Part shown: positions 35,323-45,311 of the stretch, in pieces
Layout of the letters: every line of letters begins with the position of its first letter
Position numbering within the stretch: the first letter of the stretch is position 1
Origin: Gloeotrichia echinulata CP02
Lineage (GTDB): Bacteria; Cyanobacteriota; Cyanobacteriia; Cyanobacteriales; Nostocaceae
Direction: 5' to 3'
Assembly (NCBI GenBank): GCA_038087035.1
Contig: CP051187.1
Location: forward strand, 6,454,001-6,518,000
Length of the DNA: 64,000 nucleotides
The notes under the pieces: generated by a model
What the model was told of the DNA's origin: nothing
Databases searched by the model: none
What the model saw: the letters and a program-made list of their open reading frames with translations, nothing else
Position numbers and translations under genes: made by a program

Positions 35323-36423
35323 ATGTCTCTAAAAATCGGAATCATCACTTACCATTTTACAATTAACTATGGAGCCACATTGCAAGCTTATGCTTTATCT
35401 GATTTTCTAATGAAGCACGGATATGATGTGGAGTTTATTGATTACAGGCCTAAATCAGTTAGATTGGAAGACAGAAGATATTTATACCCTAAACGTTCTT
35501 GGTTAAATCCAATTCGGATTATAGAGGCTAGGAAAAAAAATCTAAATATGAATCTATTTGTGGAAAAAAACCTTAAACTTAGTCAAAAAAGATTTGATAC
35601 TAGTGATAGCTTGAATGAATACAAACATTCATATGATGTTGTTATTTGTGGCAGTGATGAGATATGGAATATAAATAGCCCAAGAGGTTTGGATACTCCT
35701 TATTTTCTAGATTTTCTATCTGGTAAAGATGCCCGTAAAGTGAGTTATGCAGCCAGTTTTGGCTCTACGATAAATCTGGGGCTACATAAAGAAAAAATAT
35801 ATGATTTTCTTAGTGATTTTCATGTTATTTCAGTAAGAGATAATAATAGCTTATCGCTAATTAATCAGGAAAATTTTAATATTACAAAAGTTGTTGATCC
35901 AACACTTTTAGGAAATTATGAAGATATTATAAAGCCGCCCAATATTAAGCATAAATACATTCTCGTTTATGGCTTACTAGACCAAAAAGAAGCCCAATAT
36001 GTAAAAATATTAGCAGATCAAGAAGGATTAGATATTATTTCCATAGGTTCACGACAAAGAAAATATTTAACACCATTCCTTAAGCTGAATATATTTGATA
36101 TTGCACCAGAATCTTGGCTAGGTTATTTTTATAATGCATCTTTTGTCGCCACAAAATTTTTTCATGGTGTATTATTTTCACTTATATTTAATAAGCAATT
36201 TATTGTTTTTAGTCATCCTCAAAAAACAGTTAAGGTGAAAGATATACTAAATCCTTTAGGTTTAGAAAGTAGATTATTAGACTTAAGTGAAATAAGTAAT
36301 TCACCAATCACCTCTAATGATTATGATTTACTATCTCCCTTATTAACAGAGGAACAAAAAATAAGTTTGAATCAACAAATTCAAATATCAAAAGATTATT
36401 TATTGCGTAACGCTCTAAAATAA
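35323..36423 (+). CDS. polysaccharide pyruvyl transferase family protein
   Basis: The 366-residue product begins KIGIITYHFTINYGATLQAY, the characteristic start of the CsaB/WcaK-like pyruvyl transferases, and has VICGSDEIWN and KFFHGVLFSL, the two other recognisable blocks. These enzymes add pyruvate ketals to sugars, giving negative charge to the polymer. It is AT-rich like its upstream neighbours. The acceptor sugar is unknown. Confidence 0.9.
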   Translation: MSLKIGIITYHFTINYGATLQAYALSDFLMKHGYDVEFIDYRPKSVRLEDRRYLYPKRSWLNPIRIIEARKKNLNMNLFVEKNLKLSQKRFDTSDSLNEYKHSYDVVICGSDEIWNINSPRGLDTPYFLDFLSGKDARKVSYAASFGSTINLGLHKEKIYDFLSDFHVISVRDNNSLSLINQENFNITKVVDPTLLGNYEDIIKPPNIKHKYILVYGLLDQKEAQYVKILADQEGLDIISIGSRQRKYLTPFLKLNIFDIAPESWLGYFYNASFVATKFFHGVLFSLIFNKQFIVFSHPQKTVKVKDILNPLGLESRLLDLSEISNSPITSNDYDLLSPLLTEEQKISLNQQIQISKDYLLRNALK

Positions 36424-36531
36424 AGGTACTTTATAAGATAAACTTTATCCAGTTTGCACATGGGATATAATTGGTTAAAATTGCCATCATATTTTTCAGA
36501 TTCAATTATTCATCAATAACTAACTAATATA

Positions 36532-37779
36532 ATGAAGGTTTTACTGATTAACAGTTCTGACATTCAAGGTGGTGCAGCTCGGGCTGCCTATCGCTTACAC
36601 CAAGGATTACAGTATATAGGTCTAAACTCACAGATGCTGGTGCATGAAAAATCTATTGATGACAAAACAGTGTTTGCACCCAAGACAAGGCTGTCTCAAG
36701 GCATAGCACGAGCAAAGATAATGGTTGATGCTTTGCCATTAAAATTTTATCGTCAGCGTAGTAAAGCCACATATTCTCTTCAGTGGTTACCAGACACAAT
36801 TCTTCCCAAAGTGAATCAGATTAATCCTGATATCATCAGTCTGCACTGGATTAATGCAGGATTTATGCAGATAGAAACAATTTCCAAGCTCAAGCGTCCT
36901 TTGGTTTGGACACTGCATGACATGTGGGCATTTACCGGGGGGTGTCATTACACTGGGGATTGTGAACGATACTTAAAATCATGTGGTGGCTGTCCTCAGC
37001 TTGGTAGTAGTAAAAATTGGGACCTATCTAGTTGGATATGGCAGCGTAAAGCTAAGGCGTGGAGGAATTTGAATCTGACAATTGTTACCCCTAGCACTTG
37101 GTTGGCCAATTGTGCTAAATCCAGTTCTCTGTTTAAAGATTTGCAAATAGAAGTAATTCCCAATGGGCTTGATACTCAAACTTATAGACCTATCAATAAA
37201 CGTGTCGCACGAGAACTGCTGAATTTACCCCAGGATAAACAACTCATTTTATTCGGAGCGGTACGGTCAACTAGTGATACGCGAAAGGGATTTCATTTAT
37301 TAAAACCAGCCCTCGAAGATCTCAGTAAATCAGGTTGGAAAGATAGGTTAGAGGTAGCCATTTTCGGCGCAGCTGAAAATCAACCTGATTTTGGTTTAAA
37401 AGTTCACTATCTGGGACACATTAATGATGATCTTCCGTTGGCAATTATTTACTCAGCAGCTGATGTGATGCTCGTGCCATCAATTCAAGAAGCTTTTGGA
37501 CAGACTGCCTCTGAGTCTTTGGCTTGTGGCACTCCAGTGGTAGCGTTTAATGCTACTGGTTTAAAAGATATTGTTGACCATCAGATAAATGGTTATTTAG
37601 CTCAACCTTTCAAAGTTGAAGACTTGGCGCAAGGAATTGCTTGGGTACTAGAAAATCCAGATAGGCATGAAAAGCTATCCTACCACGCTCGTCAGAAGGC
37701 AGAGCAAGAATTTACACAAGAAATTCAAGCGCGTCGATATTTGTCGGTGTTTAATAACATGAAAAATATGGCGAAATAG
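36532..37779 (+). CDS. glycosyltransferase family 4
   Basis: This 415-residue GT-B enzyme has N-terminal MKVLLINSSDIQGGAARAAY with the Gly-rich acceptor loop. The C-terminal donor domain has VIPNGLDTQTYRP, DTRKGFHLL and the E-x7-E motif EAFGQTASESLACGTPVVAF. A CHYTGDCERYLKSCGGCPQL stretch is found in WcaC-like members of the family. It transfers a sugar onto the growing lipid-linked unit with retention of configuration; donor and acceptor are unknown. Confidence 0.93.
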   Translation: MKVLLINSSDIQGGAARAAYRLHQGLQYIGLNSQMLVHEKSIDDKTVFAPKTRLSQGIARAKIMVDALPLKFYRQRSKATYSLQWLPDTILPKVNQINPDIISLHWINAGFMQIETISKLKRPLVWTLHDMWAFTGGCHYTGDCERYLKSCGGCPQLGSSKNWDLSSWIWQRKAKAWRNLNLTIVTPSTWLANCAKSSSLFKDLQIEVIPNGLDTQTYRPINKRVARELLNLPQDKQLILFGAVRSTSDTRKGFHLLKPALEDLSKSGWKDRLEVAIFGAAENQPDFGLKVHYLGHINDDLPLAIIYSAADVMLVPSIQEAFGQTASESLACGTPVVAFNATGLKDIVDHQINGYLAQPFKVEDLAQGIAWVLENPDRHEKLSYHARQKAEQEFTQEIQARRYLSVFNNMKNMAK

Positions 37780-38056
37780 TTCATGACGATAATGGATATT
37801 CCCAATAGGAATTACTTGGTCATGCGCTAGGGAATATTATCGAACTATGAAAAGTCAAAACGAGAATAAATTCATTACATTACGTTAATGTGTTTGTTTT
37901 ACCTTCTACTGAGGATAAATTGGGGCACTTATGGAACCTATTGATTGCCTGTGCTACACCCTGTGTTTCCTTCAATATTGATTGCTGCGACATCGTATAT
38001 GCTTGATGAGAAGAAGATAAAAAATAAAGCCGGTTATCGTCATAAAAACCTATTTA
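37780..38056. other. spacer before a MITE in the polysaccharide cluster
   Basis: There is no credible ORF. A 6-bp target duplication (TATTTA) ends it at 38051-38056. Confidence 0.4.
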
Positions 38057-38266
38057 GGGGTTGCTGAATAAAGGTGTAATGTAGCCCATGTAAGGAATTC
38101 CAGCCTTTTTTCACCAAACAAGTGCAAGGTTATAACATCTAAAGTCTCAAAACCCTTGCGCTTTCGTTAGCGAGCGCTGGGTAAATTTGGAAACTGAGCA
38201 ATGAAACAACCATTTTGCAATCTGTGTGGCTTCTAGATTCGCTTTAGAGACTTATTCAGCAAGCCC
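38057..38266. mobile_element. MITE with 6-bp duplication
   Basis: The ends GGGGTTGCTGAATAA and the complement of GGGCTTGCTGAATAA differ at one base and enclose 210 bp without an ORF. TATTTA flanks both sides (38051-38056 and 38267-38272). Confidence 0.8.
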
Positions 38267-38324
38267 TATTTATCGAAGACCAATTTCGTTAAATTTGTAA
38301 ATACCAAAAAATGATTATCAATTT

Positions 38325-39200
38325 ATGATAAAAACCTGCCGTCTAGCTGTACTAATGACCTGCCATAACCGCCGAGCAAAAACTTTAGCTTGTTTGCAAG
38401 CTTTATTTCAGCAGGAACTATCGTCAAATGTAGAAATTCAAGTCTACTTAGTAGATGACGGTAGCACTGATGGTACGGGTGAAGCGGTGGGTATTAATTA
38501 CCCTGTAGTCAAAGTCATTCAGGGAAATGGAAACCTATTTTGGAATGGAGGGATGAGACTAGCCTTCAGCGAGGCTATCAAATCTGACTATGACTACTAC
38601 ATTTGGATCAATGATGACACCACGCTTTATCCAAAAGCTATAGATACTTTGCTGGCAACTTCCCAACATCTAATTCAGCAAGGTTATACACAAGCAATTG
38701 TAGTAGGGTCTACCCAAGATCCAATAACTGGTGTATTGAGCTATGGAGGTGTGATTAATAGTTCTTGGTGGCATCCTCTTAAGTTTGATCTAGTCGAACC
38801 TAGTGAAGAGGCAAAACCTTGTCTAACAGTAAATGGCAACTGCGTCCTTATATCTCGACAGGTAGTGCAAGTAGTAGGTAACCTCGATTCATCATTTCTC
38901 CATAGCAGTGGAGATTTTGATTACGGACTCAGAAATCATAAGCTAGGTGGCTCAGTTTGGATTGCACCTGGATATATAGGGACTTGCGAATATAATCCCT
39001 TACGACAGCAAGCTTGGGAAGAACCAGGTTTAACCCTACCTCAACGATGGGAGAAAATTAACCAACCTAGAGGACTTCCAATTAGGGAATGGAAAGTATT
39101 TGCTCATCGACATGCGGGATTACTCTGGATGTTTTACTGGTTACTTCCGTACTTAAGAATGCTGTTTAAGTCAATTTCCCACAGGTTAGTAATAGATTAA
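38325..39200 (+). CDS. glycosyltransferase family 2
   Basis: This 291-residue GT-A enzyme has the N-terminal nucleotide-binding block LAVLMTCHNRRAKTLACLQA, VDDGSTDGTGEAV, the DxD-type motif WINDDTTLYP, and a later HSSGDFDYGLR acidic site. It resembles the rhamnosyl/GT2 group with NGNLFWNGGMR. A C-terminal hydrophobic stretch (LLWMFYWLLPYLRMLF) may associate it with the membrane. It starts 58 bp after the MITE. Confidence 0.92.
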   Translation: MIKTCRLAVLMTCHNRRAKTLACLQALFQQELSSNVEIQVYLVDDGSTDGTGEAVGINYPVVKVIQGNGNLFWNGGMRLAFSEAIKSDYDYYIWINDDTTLYPKAIDTLLATSQHLIQQGYTQAIVVGSTQDPITGVLSYGGVINSSWWHPLKFDLVEPSEEAKPCLTVNGNCVLISRQVVQVVGNLDSSFLHSSGDFDYGLRNHKLGGSVWIAPGYIGTCEYNPLRQQAWEEPGLTLPQRWEKINQPRGLPIREWKVFAHRHAGLLWMFYWLLPYLRMLFKSISHRLVID

Positions 39201-39350
39201 TTAGTTCTTATACCAATTTTATGTGAGTCTGCACATTAACGCCCTTAGGTAAGCCACTCACTCAAAAGCAAATCCTGCCTACGCATGGTAATTATGTGCA
39301 TCTTCATAGATAATTGGTTTTAATTATTAAAACGTCAATGTGGATGAAAT

Positions 39351-40514
39351 ATGAACAATATCAATAAATCTCGTATTGCTCTAATCCTTCCCACAGTGGA
39401 GTTAGGAGCCTATTGGCAGCCAGTTTTGGATGAACTCGCAAAGTTATCGGAAAAAGTGGTTCTTTACACAGGTCGTCCTTGGCCTGGTTTTGATTCGCAG
39501 ATTTTGGACAATTCTGTGGTCCAAGTAGTTGGAAAAACCAAAAGACTAACGATAAATAAAGATAAAAGTGACTATGGTGGTGGCTTAATGTATTTATCAT
39601 TAGGAATTGTTCGTTATCTATTTCAATTTAAACCCGATGTGATTATTGCAAGTGGTTTCTCTGTTTGGACGCTATTAGCTTTGCTACTTAAACCCGTCGG
39701 TAAATGGCGACTTGTAATTGCCTGGGAGGGTAGTTCACCAAGTGTAGACTTCAGAAACTCGAAAGTTCGTTTGTTGTTCAGGAGCATAATGGCTTCGTTT
39801 GCTGATGCATTAATTACAAATACTTATGCTGGCAAAGACTATCTGATAAAATTTCTAGGAGTCAAAGAAGATAAAATTCGAGCTAGACCATACATGGTGC
39901 CTGACATAAAAACTCTATTGCAGACACTTAGAAGTTCTGATGCTAAATGTATTGATTCATGGCGAAAACAGCCAGTTTTTCTTTATGTAGGTCGCATAGA
40001 ACAAAGAAAAGGACTTCACCAACTGCTGCAAGCTTGCAGTATCCTAAAAAAACAAGGACATTACAACTATACCTTGTTAGTAGTGGGTAAAGGACCTCAG
40101 CAAGAAGAACTGGAGAGCTTGTGTCAAGCAGAGGATCTGCAAGATTGTGTAAAGTGGATAGGATGGATTGACTATAGCAGTCTAGGGCTATATTTTAGCA
40201 ATGCGGATGTTTTTGTTTTCCCCACTCTAGAAGATACTTGGGGAATGGTTGTTCTAGAAGCAATGGCTTTTGGTAAGCCTATTTTGTGTTCAAAGTGGGC
40301 AGGTACATCTGAAGTACTTGTTGACAGGGAAAATGGTTATGTTTTTGATCCACACCATCCAGAAACACTTGCTGAAGCTATGAAGACCCTCATAGACAAC
40401 CCTAAGCTCATTTCCTCAATGGGTCAAAAATCACAGCAATTAATATCCGAACATACTCCTGAAGCAGCGGCCAAATTTTTTGTTGATATTGCGTTTCTAG
40501 TTTCACAAAGGTAA
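39351..40514 (+). CDS. glycosyltransferase family 4 (second)
   Basis: This 387-residue GT-B enzyme has the donor-site motifs FLYVGRIEQRKGLHQLL and EDTWGMVVLEAMAFGKPILC (E-x7-E). The N-terminal domain has no signal peptide, but LLALLLKPVGKWRLVIAWEG could lie at the membrane surface. It acts in assembly of the repeat unit. Donor and acceptor are unknown. Confidence 0.92.
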   Translation: MNNINKSRIALILPTVELGAYWQPVLDELAKLSEKVVLYTGRPWPGFDSQILDNSVVQVVGKTKRLTINKDKSDYGGGLMYLSLGIVRYLFQFKPDVIIASGFSVWTLLALLLKPVGKWRLVIAWEGSSPSVDFRNSKVRLLFRSIMASFADALITNTYAGKDYLIKFLGVKEDKIRARPYMVPDIKTLLQTLRSSDAKCIDSWRKQPVFLYVGRIEQRKGLHQLLQACSILKKQGHYNYTLLVVGKGPQQEELESLCQAEDLQDCVKWIGWIDYSSLGLYFSNADVFVFPTLEDTWGMVVLEAMAFGKPILCSKWAGTSEVLVDRENGYVFDPHHPETLAEAMKTLIDNPKLISSMGQKSQQLISEHTPEAAAKFFVDIAFLVSQR

Positions 40515-40734
40515 CTTTCAAGAAGCACATTAGACTCACTCGTACGAAAATTTGCAACACCCTCTGAGCCAGGCTTTGGACAGCTTTAACTGTTAACCAG
40601 AGCCAACTTAAGAATAAGGGCTGAAGCCTGACTCCATATATAAGGTTGTTCGTGAAATCAGTTTGGGCATTCTCAATATTTATGAGGAATAACGGAAAGC
40701 CAAAGTTTTTGTATATTTTTTTCTGGAGCAAAAT

Positions 40735-40860
40735 ATGTCCGTAGTCATAATTACAGGTTCAGCAGGTTTAATCGGCTCTGAAGCAGTACGATTCTTTTCC
40801 CAACTGGGTATGCATGTTGTTGGGATCGACAACGATATTTTTATAACCCTTAACCTCTAA
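40735..40860 (+). pseudogene. truncated NAD-dependent sugar epimerase (N-terminal 41 residues)
   Basis: MSVVIITGSAGLIGSEAVRF continues FSQLGMHVVGIDND and then runs into unrelated sequence and a stop. The Rossmann TGxxGxxG motif and the first strands match the start of CDP-paratose 2-epimerase-type short-chain dehydrogenases, which are about 340 residues long. A good GGAG ribosome site is still present. The gene has lost its 3' part. Confidence 0.82.
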
Positions 40861-41029
40861 AGCTTTGAGGTTAAGAATTTCAAGAAGCAACAAAACCTGT
40901 AATCTTTGACTAGCATTTTAGCACTAATTGATCACAGATCCTAGGTTATTCAGAACTGAGCGTTAAGTATGACATAATATTTTGCCTAAGTTGTATAATA
41001 ATTATATTTACTGAATAAGTGGAAGTAAT

Positions 41030-41833
41030 ATGCTGGCGAATAATAGTGAAGTCATTCCCCTAAAATCACGTAATTTGGTAGGTATGCGAGTTGACGCTAC
41101 CAGCTATGAGAATGCTACTAAAATAGTTTTAAATTGGGCTAAAGAGAAGAAAAATAGTTACATTTGTGTCGGTAATGTTCATATGGTAATGGAGACTTAT
41201 GATTCTCCAGAATTCGCTCGAATAGTAAATAATTCTGATTTAGTTACACCTGATGGAATGCCTCTTGTATGGGCATTAAAAATGTTTGGTATTAATTATG
41301 CATCAAGAGTTTACGGTCCAACATTGACTTTACACATTTGTCAAGCATCTGCTGAACAAGCGGTTCCTATTGGTCTTTATGGTGGAACTCCAGAAAGCTT
41401 AAAAACATTTACTAGTTTTTTAAATCAGCGTTTTCCTGGAATCAAAATTGTATGTCAAATTTCTCCTCCTTTTCGTTCACTTACTCCTGAAGAAGATGCT
41501 GGTTACACAGCACAAATTGTTGAATCCGGGGCACAAATCCTTTTTGTTGGTATTGGTTGTCCCAAGCAAGAGTATTGGATGGCTGCACATAAAGATAAAA
41601 TTCCAGCGGTAATGCTTGGTGTAGGAGCAGCTTTTGATTTTCATTCAGGAAGAGTAAAGCAAGCACCTATTTGGATACAGAATATGGGGTTAGAATGGCT
41701 GTTTAGATTCTCTAGAGAACCAAAAAGATTGTGGAAGCGATATTTATTCAACAATCCTAGATTCATCCTGTTCCTTGTACTACAATGGATAGCAAGTATA
41801 TTTAGTATTAAGTTATTTAAAACAAATTCATAG
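41030..41833 (+). CDS. WecG/TagA/CpsF-family glycosyltransferase
   Basis: The 267-residue protein has the family's blocks: YICVGNVHMVM, DLVTPDGMPLVW with the catalytic-region Asp, GLYGGTPESL, FVGIGCPKQEYWM and GVGAAFDFHSGRVKQAP. The C-terminal RFSREPKRLWKRY is basic and hydrophobic and binds the membrane in studied members. It usually adds the second sugar (ManNAc or ManNAcA) to the lipid carrier, directly after the initiating transferase encoded downstream. Confidence 0.93.
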   Translation: MLANNSEVIPLKSRNLVGMRVDATSYENATKIVLNWAKEKKNSYICVGNVHMVMETYDSPEFARIVNNSDLVTPDGMPLVWALKMFGINYASRVYGPTLTLHICQASAEQAVPIGLYGGTPESLKTFTSFLNQRFPGIKIVCQISPPFRSLTPEEDAGYTAQIVESGAQILFVGIGCPKQEYWMAAHKDKIPAVMLGVGAAFDFHSGRVKQAPIWIQNMGLEWLFRFSREPKRLWKRYLFNNPRFILFLVLQWIASIFSIKLFKTNS

Positions 41834-43212
41834 TTACTAACCCAAGTTGCGAGTTATCGGAACGGATCAAGGCTTCAGGTGCAAATGTTGTATTTTTGGG
41901 TCTAACCCTCTCCTAACCGATATCAATACCCGCTGCATTTGGGTTGATTGGTCTTAGAGGATGTTTCATTCGCACTTGGTTTATGGGAAGGGGATTTGGA
42001 CTTTGGTGTTTTCATCATCAAAGGCTTACTCGCGAATACGGAGTCATACTAGCAATTGGAGGTGTGCCCTGACCTTGGTTGACGGATGAATACAGTCTCC
42101 TAAACGGAATAATGGTAGCAACCATTTCACCAATGTCATAACCGTCTCAACCCAGAACCAAGCTTCTGTACGGGCGACAAAGCACCATTGGGGGATCTGT
42201 CTTAACTGTCAAGACACAATAAAAGTGTAATTTTTTTCCCTGCATCTTAATTTTGTTTCTTCCATCCATAACGGAAGCCAGCGCGTCCGTAAACAGCTTC
42301 TGTCAGTCTCCGAAAACATTTGCCATTTCTGAGTTCTAGAGCTTTTGCATACGAAGCGTTCGCCAGATTTTTTCTAATAACAAATACAACACCCATTTTT
42401 TTCTAGTAAGATAGCTTGTATTAATTGCCTGATGAGGCTTCTAGTGATCGCTCTCTCGGAAAGTGAAACAAGAGAGCTAAGTGCCTTTGATTTTCATGCT
42501 GGTACATTACCGCAGGCCCCCCTACCGTCTTGTCTATTTACCTGACAATCCCTATAAGCTATGACACAGGGACTTACAGCCCCTGGCGTATCTGTTCGTA
42601 CTGTGTAAATCTATAAATACTTGGTTATTTTGGTTGTGGATGACATGGCTGTGCAATATATAAGTCAACCCAACCTACGAAAGATAAAATTCCCAATCTT
42701 TGCTATCTTATATCATGCATCAATAAAAGTTGATGTATTTTTATGACTCCGTATTAAACAAAAAACTTTGATTTAGCGATAAAAGTCAAGACATATAAGT
42801 ATATTCTCTACACAATTTTTACATTGTAACAGGTTATAATGTTACGTACAAAATCTGAATTTAAAGTTCTGGCAAAGTTTGCTCACTTTTGCTATATGCT
42901 TAATAATAATCTGTATAATAAAAACCAATACTGATGTGGAAATTTCCTGTTATTTGTAATCCAAGGTGAAGTAGCCCTGATGAGCTACTTACACCAGTAA
43001 GAAGCATAAAAAAACTTCCCTACCCCCACCGTCCCCTGATTTTTCACATCACTCAGTAAAACCTCTATCCAACCTTCTCTTTTTATTGGGGAGAATCTGG
43101 AAATTTCACCGATTCCCTTGTAGGTAAGGGGTGCGTGAGGGCACGAAATGTTGATAAAATCACAAAAAACCTGGGTATACCAAATATCTACAACACAGAA
43201 AGGATAGAACTA
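41834..43212. other. 1.4-kb region without a convincing gene
   Basis: Stops are dense in all six frames and no ORF over about 60 codons is plausible. It includes AT-rich parts (42650-42950) that may be the promoter of the sugar transferase gene, and short inverted repeats such as GAAGTAGCCC...GAGCTACTT near 42966. Together with the broken epimerase at 40735 it looks like a decayed part of the cluster. Confidence 0.45.
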
Positions 43213-44640
43213 ATGACAACAAAATCTCTGCCGTTAATTAATCCTAGACCGGACTTAAGAGCATCTCAAGGGAATAAGATTCAGAGAGGATTAGCCATTA
43301 GGATAATCCGCATAGTAACACTAATTTTAATAGATGCTATTTCTCTGGCATTAGCTTGGAAATTGGCGATATTTTATGGCAATCCCTTAGACTCGACTTG
43401 GACAGAAAAATCGCCATTTTTAGCGCTAATAATTGCCGTGGCAATAGGTATGATGGCAGACAAAAGCCTTTATAATGCGGGAATTAATCGTCGTCAATAT
43501 ACCCAGGTGATAAAAACCATCTCAATGGCGGCATTTTTCCTATTATTGATTGCCTTCGTTTACGAACCTAATCACTATTTACTACGAGCAACTTTTCTAC
43601 TGTTTTGGATGTTATCTATAGCCTTCATATGTACTGGTCGCTTTATATTTGATGTGGCGACTAAAGGGGTTCGTGAAGCTGGAGGAGTTCGTTATCCTAT
43701 TTTTCTGATCACGGATGCAGAAGACCAAGAGAGTAGCATCAGATTAATCAACCAAGAGAACTGCTACACTCTTCTGGGAGTGTCTGAAGCTAGCTCGTTG
43801 GATAGAGATAACCGCGAAGCTACTTTAGAATTTCTTCGTAAAGAAGGTATTGTAGAGGTTTTTGTCTCTTGGAATGCCATTAAAAACCGTCTATTTATTT
43901 CTTGGCATTTCCTGAGTGCTGGAATTACCCTACGAATTCTGCCAACAGAGAGGGAAGTCCTACCGCCTAAAACTATATTGTGGATGATTGGACAAGTACC
44001 ATGTCTGACAATTCCAGCACCAATTCTCGCAGGTAGCGATTTTTGGTTAAAGCGGTATTTCGACCTAATTTGTGCGGCGATATTGTTATTAGTGCTATCA
44101 CCTGTTTATCTCGTAGTTGCTGTCCTAATTAAGCTAGATTCTCCCGGACCAGTATTTTTCAAGCAAAACCGAATTGGTCTACATGGTCAGCAATTCAAGA
44201 TCTGGAAGTTCCGGACAATGATTGTAAATGCAGAGAAGGTACAAGCATCCCTAGAAGCCAAGAATGAAATTAAAGATGGTGTTTTGTTTAAACTCAAAGA
44301 CGACCCTCGCATCACACGAATTGGTAAATTCCTGCGTCTTTATAGTCTAGACGAATTGCCACAATTGTTTAATGTTTTACTTGGTGAGATGAGTCTAGTC
44401 GGTCCGCGTCCCCTCCCTATCCGAGATGTAGAGAAGTTCAAAACAAAGCATTTTATCCGACAAGAAGTTCTACCAGGTATCACAGGATTGTGGCAGGTTT
44501 CTGGTCGCTCGGATATCGATAACTTTGAAGATGGGGTGAAATTAGATATCTCCTACATTGAGAATTGGTCGTTCTGGCTAGATCTGGAAATTTTGGTGAA
44601 AACTGTGGGTGTTGTCCTGCAAAAGTCAGGCGCGTACTAA
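43213..44640 (+). CDS. polyprenyl glycosylphosphotransferase, initiating sugar transferase (WcaJ-like)
   Basis: The frame is open from 43135, but the ATG at 43213 (MTTKSLPLINPR) has the ribosome site AAAGGA and gives 475 residues. Four N-terminal membrane helices precede a CoA-binding-like domain (about 175-285). Then comes the conserved bacterial sugar-transferase domain: KRYFDLICAAILLLVLSPVY, FFKQNRIGLHGQQFKIWKFR, LRLYSLDELPQLFNVLLGEM, SLVGPRP and PGITGLWQVSGRSD. It transfers a sugar phosphate to undecaprenyl phosphate, the first step of polymer assembly. Confidence 0.95.
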   Translation: MTTKSLPLINPRPDLRASQGNKIQRGLAIRIIRIVTLILIDAISLALAWKLAIFYGNPLDSTWTEKSPFLALIIAVAIGMMADKSLYNAGINRRQYTQVIKTISMAAFFLLLIAFVYEPNHYLLRATFLLFWMLSIAFICTGRFIFDVATKGVREAGGVRYPIFLITDAEDQESSIRLINQENCYTLLGVSEASSLDRDNREATLEFLRKEGIVEVFVSWNAIKNRLFISWHFLSAGITLRILPTEREVLPPKTILWMIGQVPCLTIPAPILAGSDFWLKRYFDLICAAILLLVLSPVYLVVAVLIKLDSPGPVFFKQNRIGLHGQQFKIWKFRTMIVNAEKVQASLEAKNEIKDGVLFKLKDDPRITRIGKFLRLYSLDELPQLFNVLLGEMSLVGPRPLPIRDVEKFKTKHFIRQEVLPGITGLWQVSGRSDIDNFEDGVKLDISYIENWSFWLDLEILVKTVGVVLQKSGAY

Positions 44641-44824
44641 TACTTAGCTCCGCATCTTCTCAGAAGGGGGAGATGCGGAGATATTACATGTATGTAACGT
44701 TTCTAAATCTCCTAAAATTTCCAAAGATAACCTTTTACTGAAATGTTGCCATTTTAGTTAACATCTGGTATGTAGAATTAACATGACTCACATATGTCCT
44801 GTTTGTAGAAGCAAAAGTTGTAAT

Positions 44825-44918
44825 TAGGACTTACGCAAGATGTGACTGAAACCCTCATTCTTACGTAGCGGTAATTCATGAATTACCGCTACTTTCGTGC
44901 TGTTTTGCGTAAATCCTG
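44825..44918. mobile_element. MITE, family B, copy 2
   Basis: The ends TAGGACTTACGCA and the complement of CAGGATTTACGCA enclose 94 bp with an inner palindrome TAGCGGTAATTC/GAATTACCGCTA. GTAAT is duplicated at 44820-44824 and 44919-44923. Confidence 0.85.
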
Positions 44919-44956
44919 GTAATATAACTGTGCCTCTCAGGCAGCAAGGACTAAAA

Positions 44957-44979
44957 CAAAAAAACCCGCTGTAGCGGGG
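44957..44979 (-). terminator. intrinsic terminator of the small gene at 45015
   Basis: On the minus strand CCCGCT-AC-AGCGGG is followed by seven T residues. It lies 36 bp past the stop codon of the 51-residue gene. Confidence 0.85.
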
Positions 44980-45014
44980 TAACACAACAAAACTATGAAC
45001 TATGAAAACTCGAT

Positions 45015-45170
45015 TTAGCTGAAATGCTTCATTTCAGCTTCCAATTGATGTATTAACTTCTCGTCGCCATTCGCTCTGGCTACTTCCAGGCGATGCTTTA
45101 GGCTTCTTTGAATATTCTGTCTATGCGCCTCTTGTGCTTTTGTCGCCGCCTGTAGTCTATTGTTGCCCAT
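45015..45170 (-). CDS. 51-residue basic helical protein
   Basis: The ATG at 45170 opens MGNNRLQAATKAQEAHRQNI, then QRSLKHRLEVARANGD, ending LEAEMKHFS. It is rich in Arg, Gln and Ala and predicted helical. An AAAGGT ribosome site lies eight bases upstream and a strong terminator follows, so the unit is a complete small gene. Similar short proteins exist in cyanobacteria, to my recollection without a known function. Confidence 0.75.
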   Translation of the reverse strand: MGNNRLQAATKAQEAHRQNIQRSLKHRLEVARANGDEKLIHQLEAEMKHFS

Positions 45171-45311
45171 AGTGATTACCTTTTAAATTTTCGTCTTATT
45201 GTCTTGTATTCTTAACATAACACATATTTCGTAGCTTTTGTTACAGAAAATCTGGATTTAATACATTTTAATAATCTATTCATGTTAGACAACTAAATCG
45301 GTCAACAAGGA

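Noticed and set aside
40408..40731. Minus-strand ORF of 107 codons
   Set aside because: It overlaps the end of a glycosyltransferase gene and AT-rich intergenic DNA; the composition is not protein-like.
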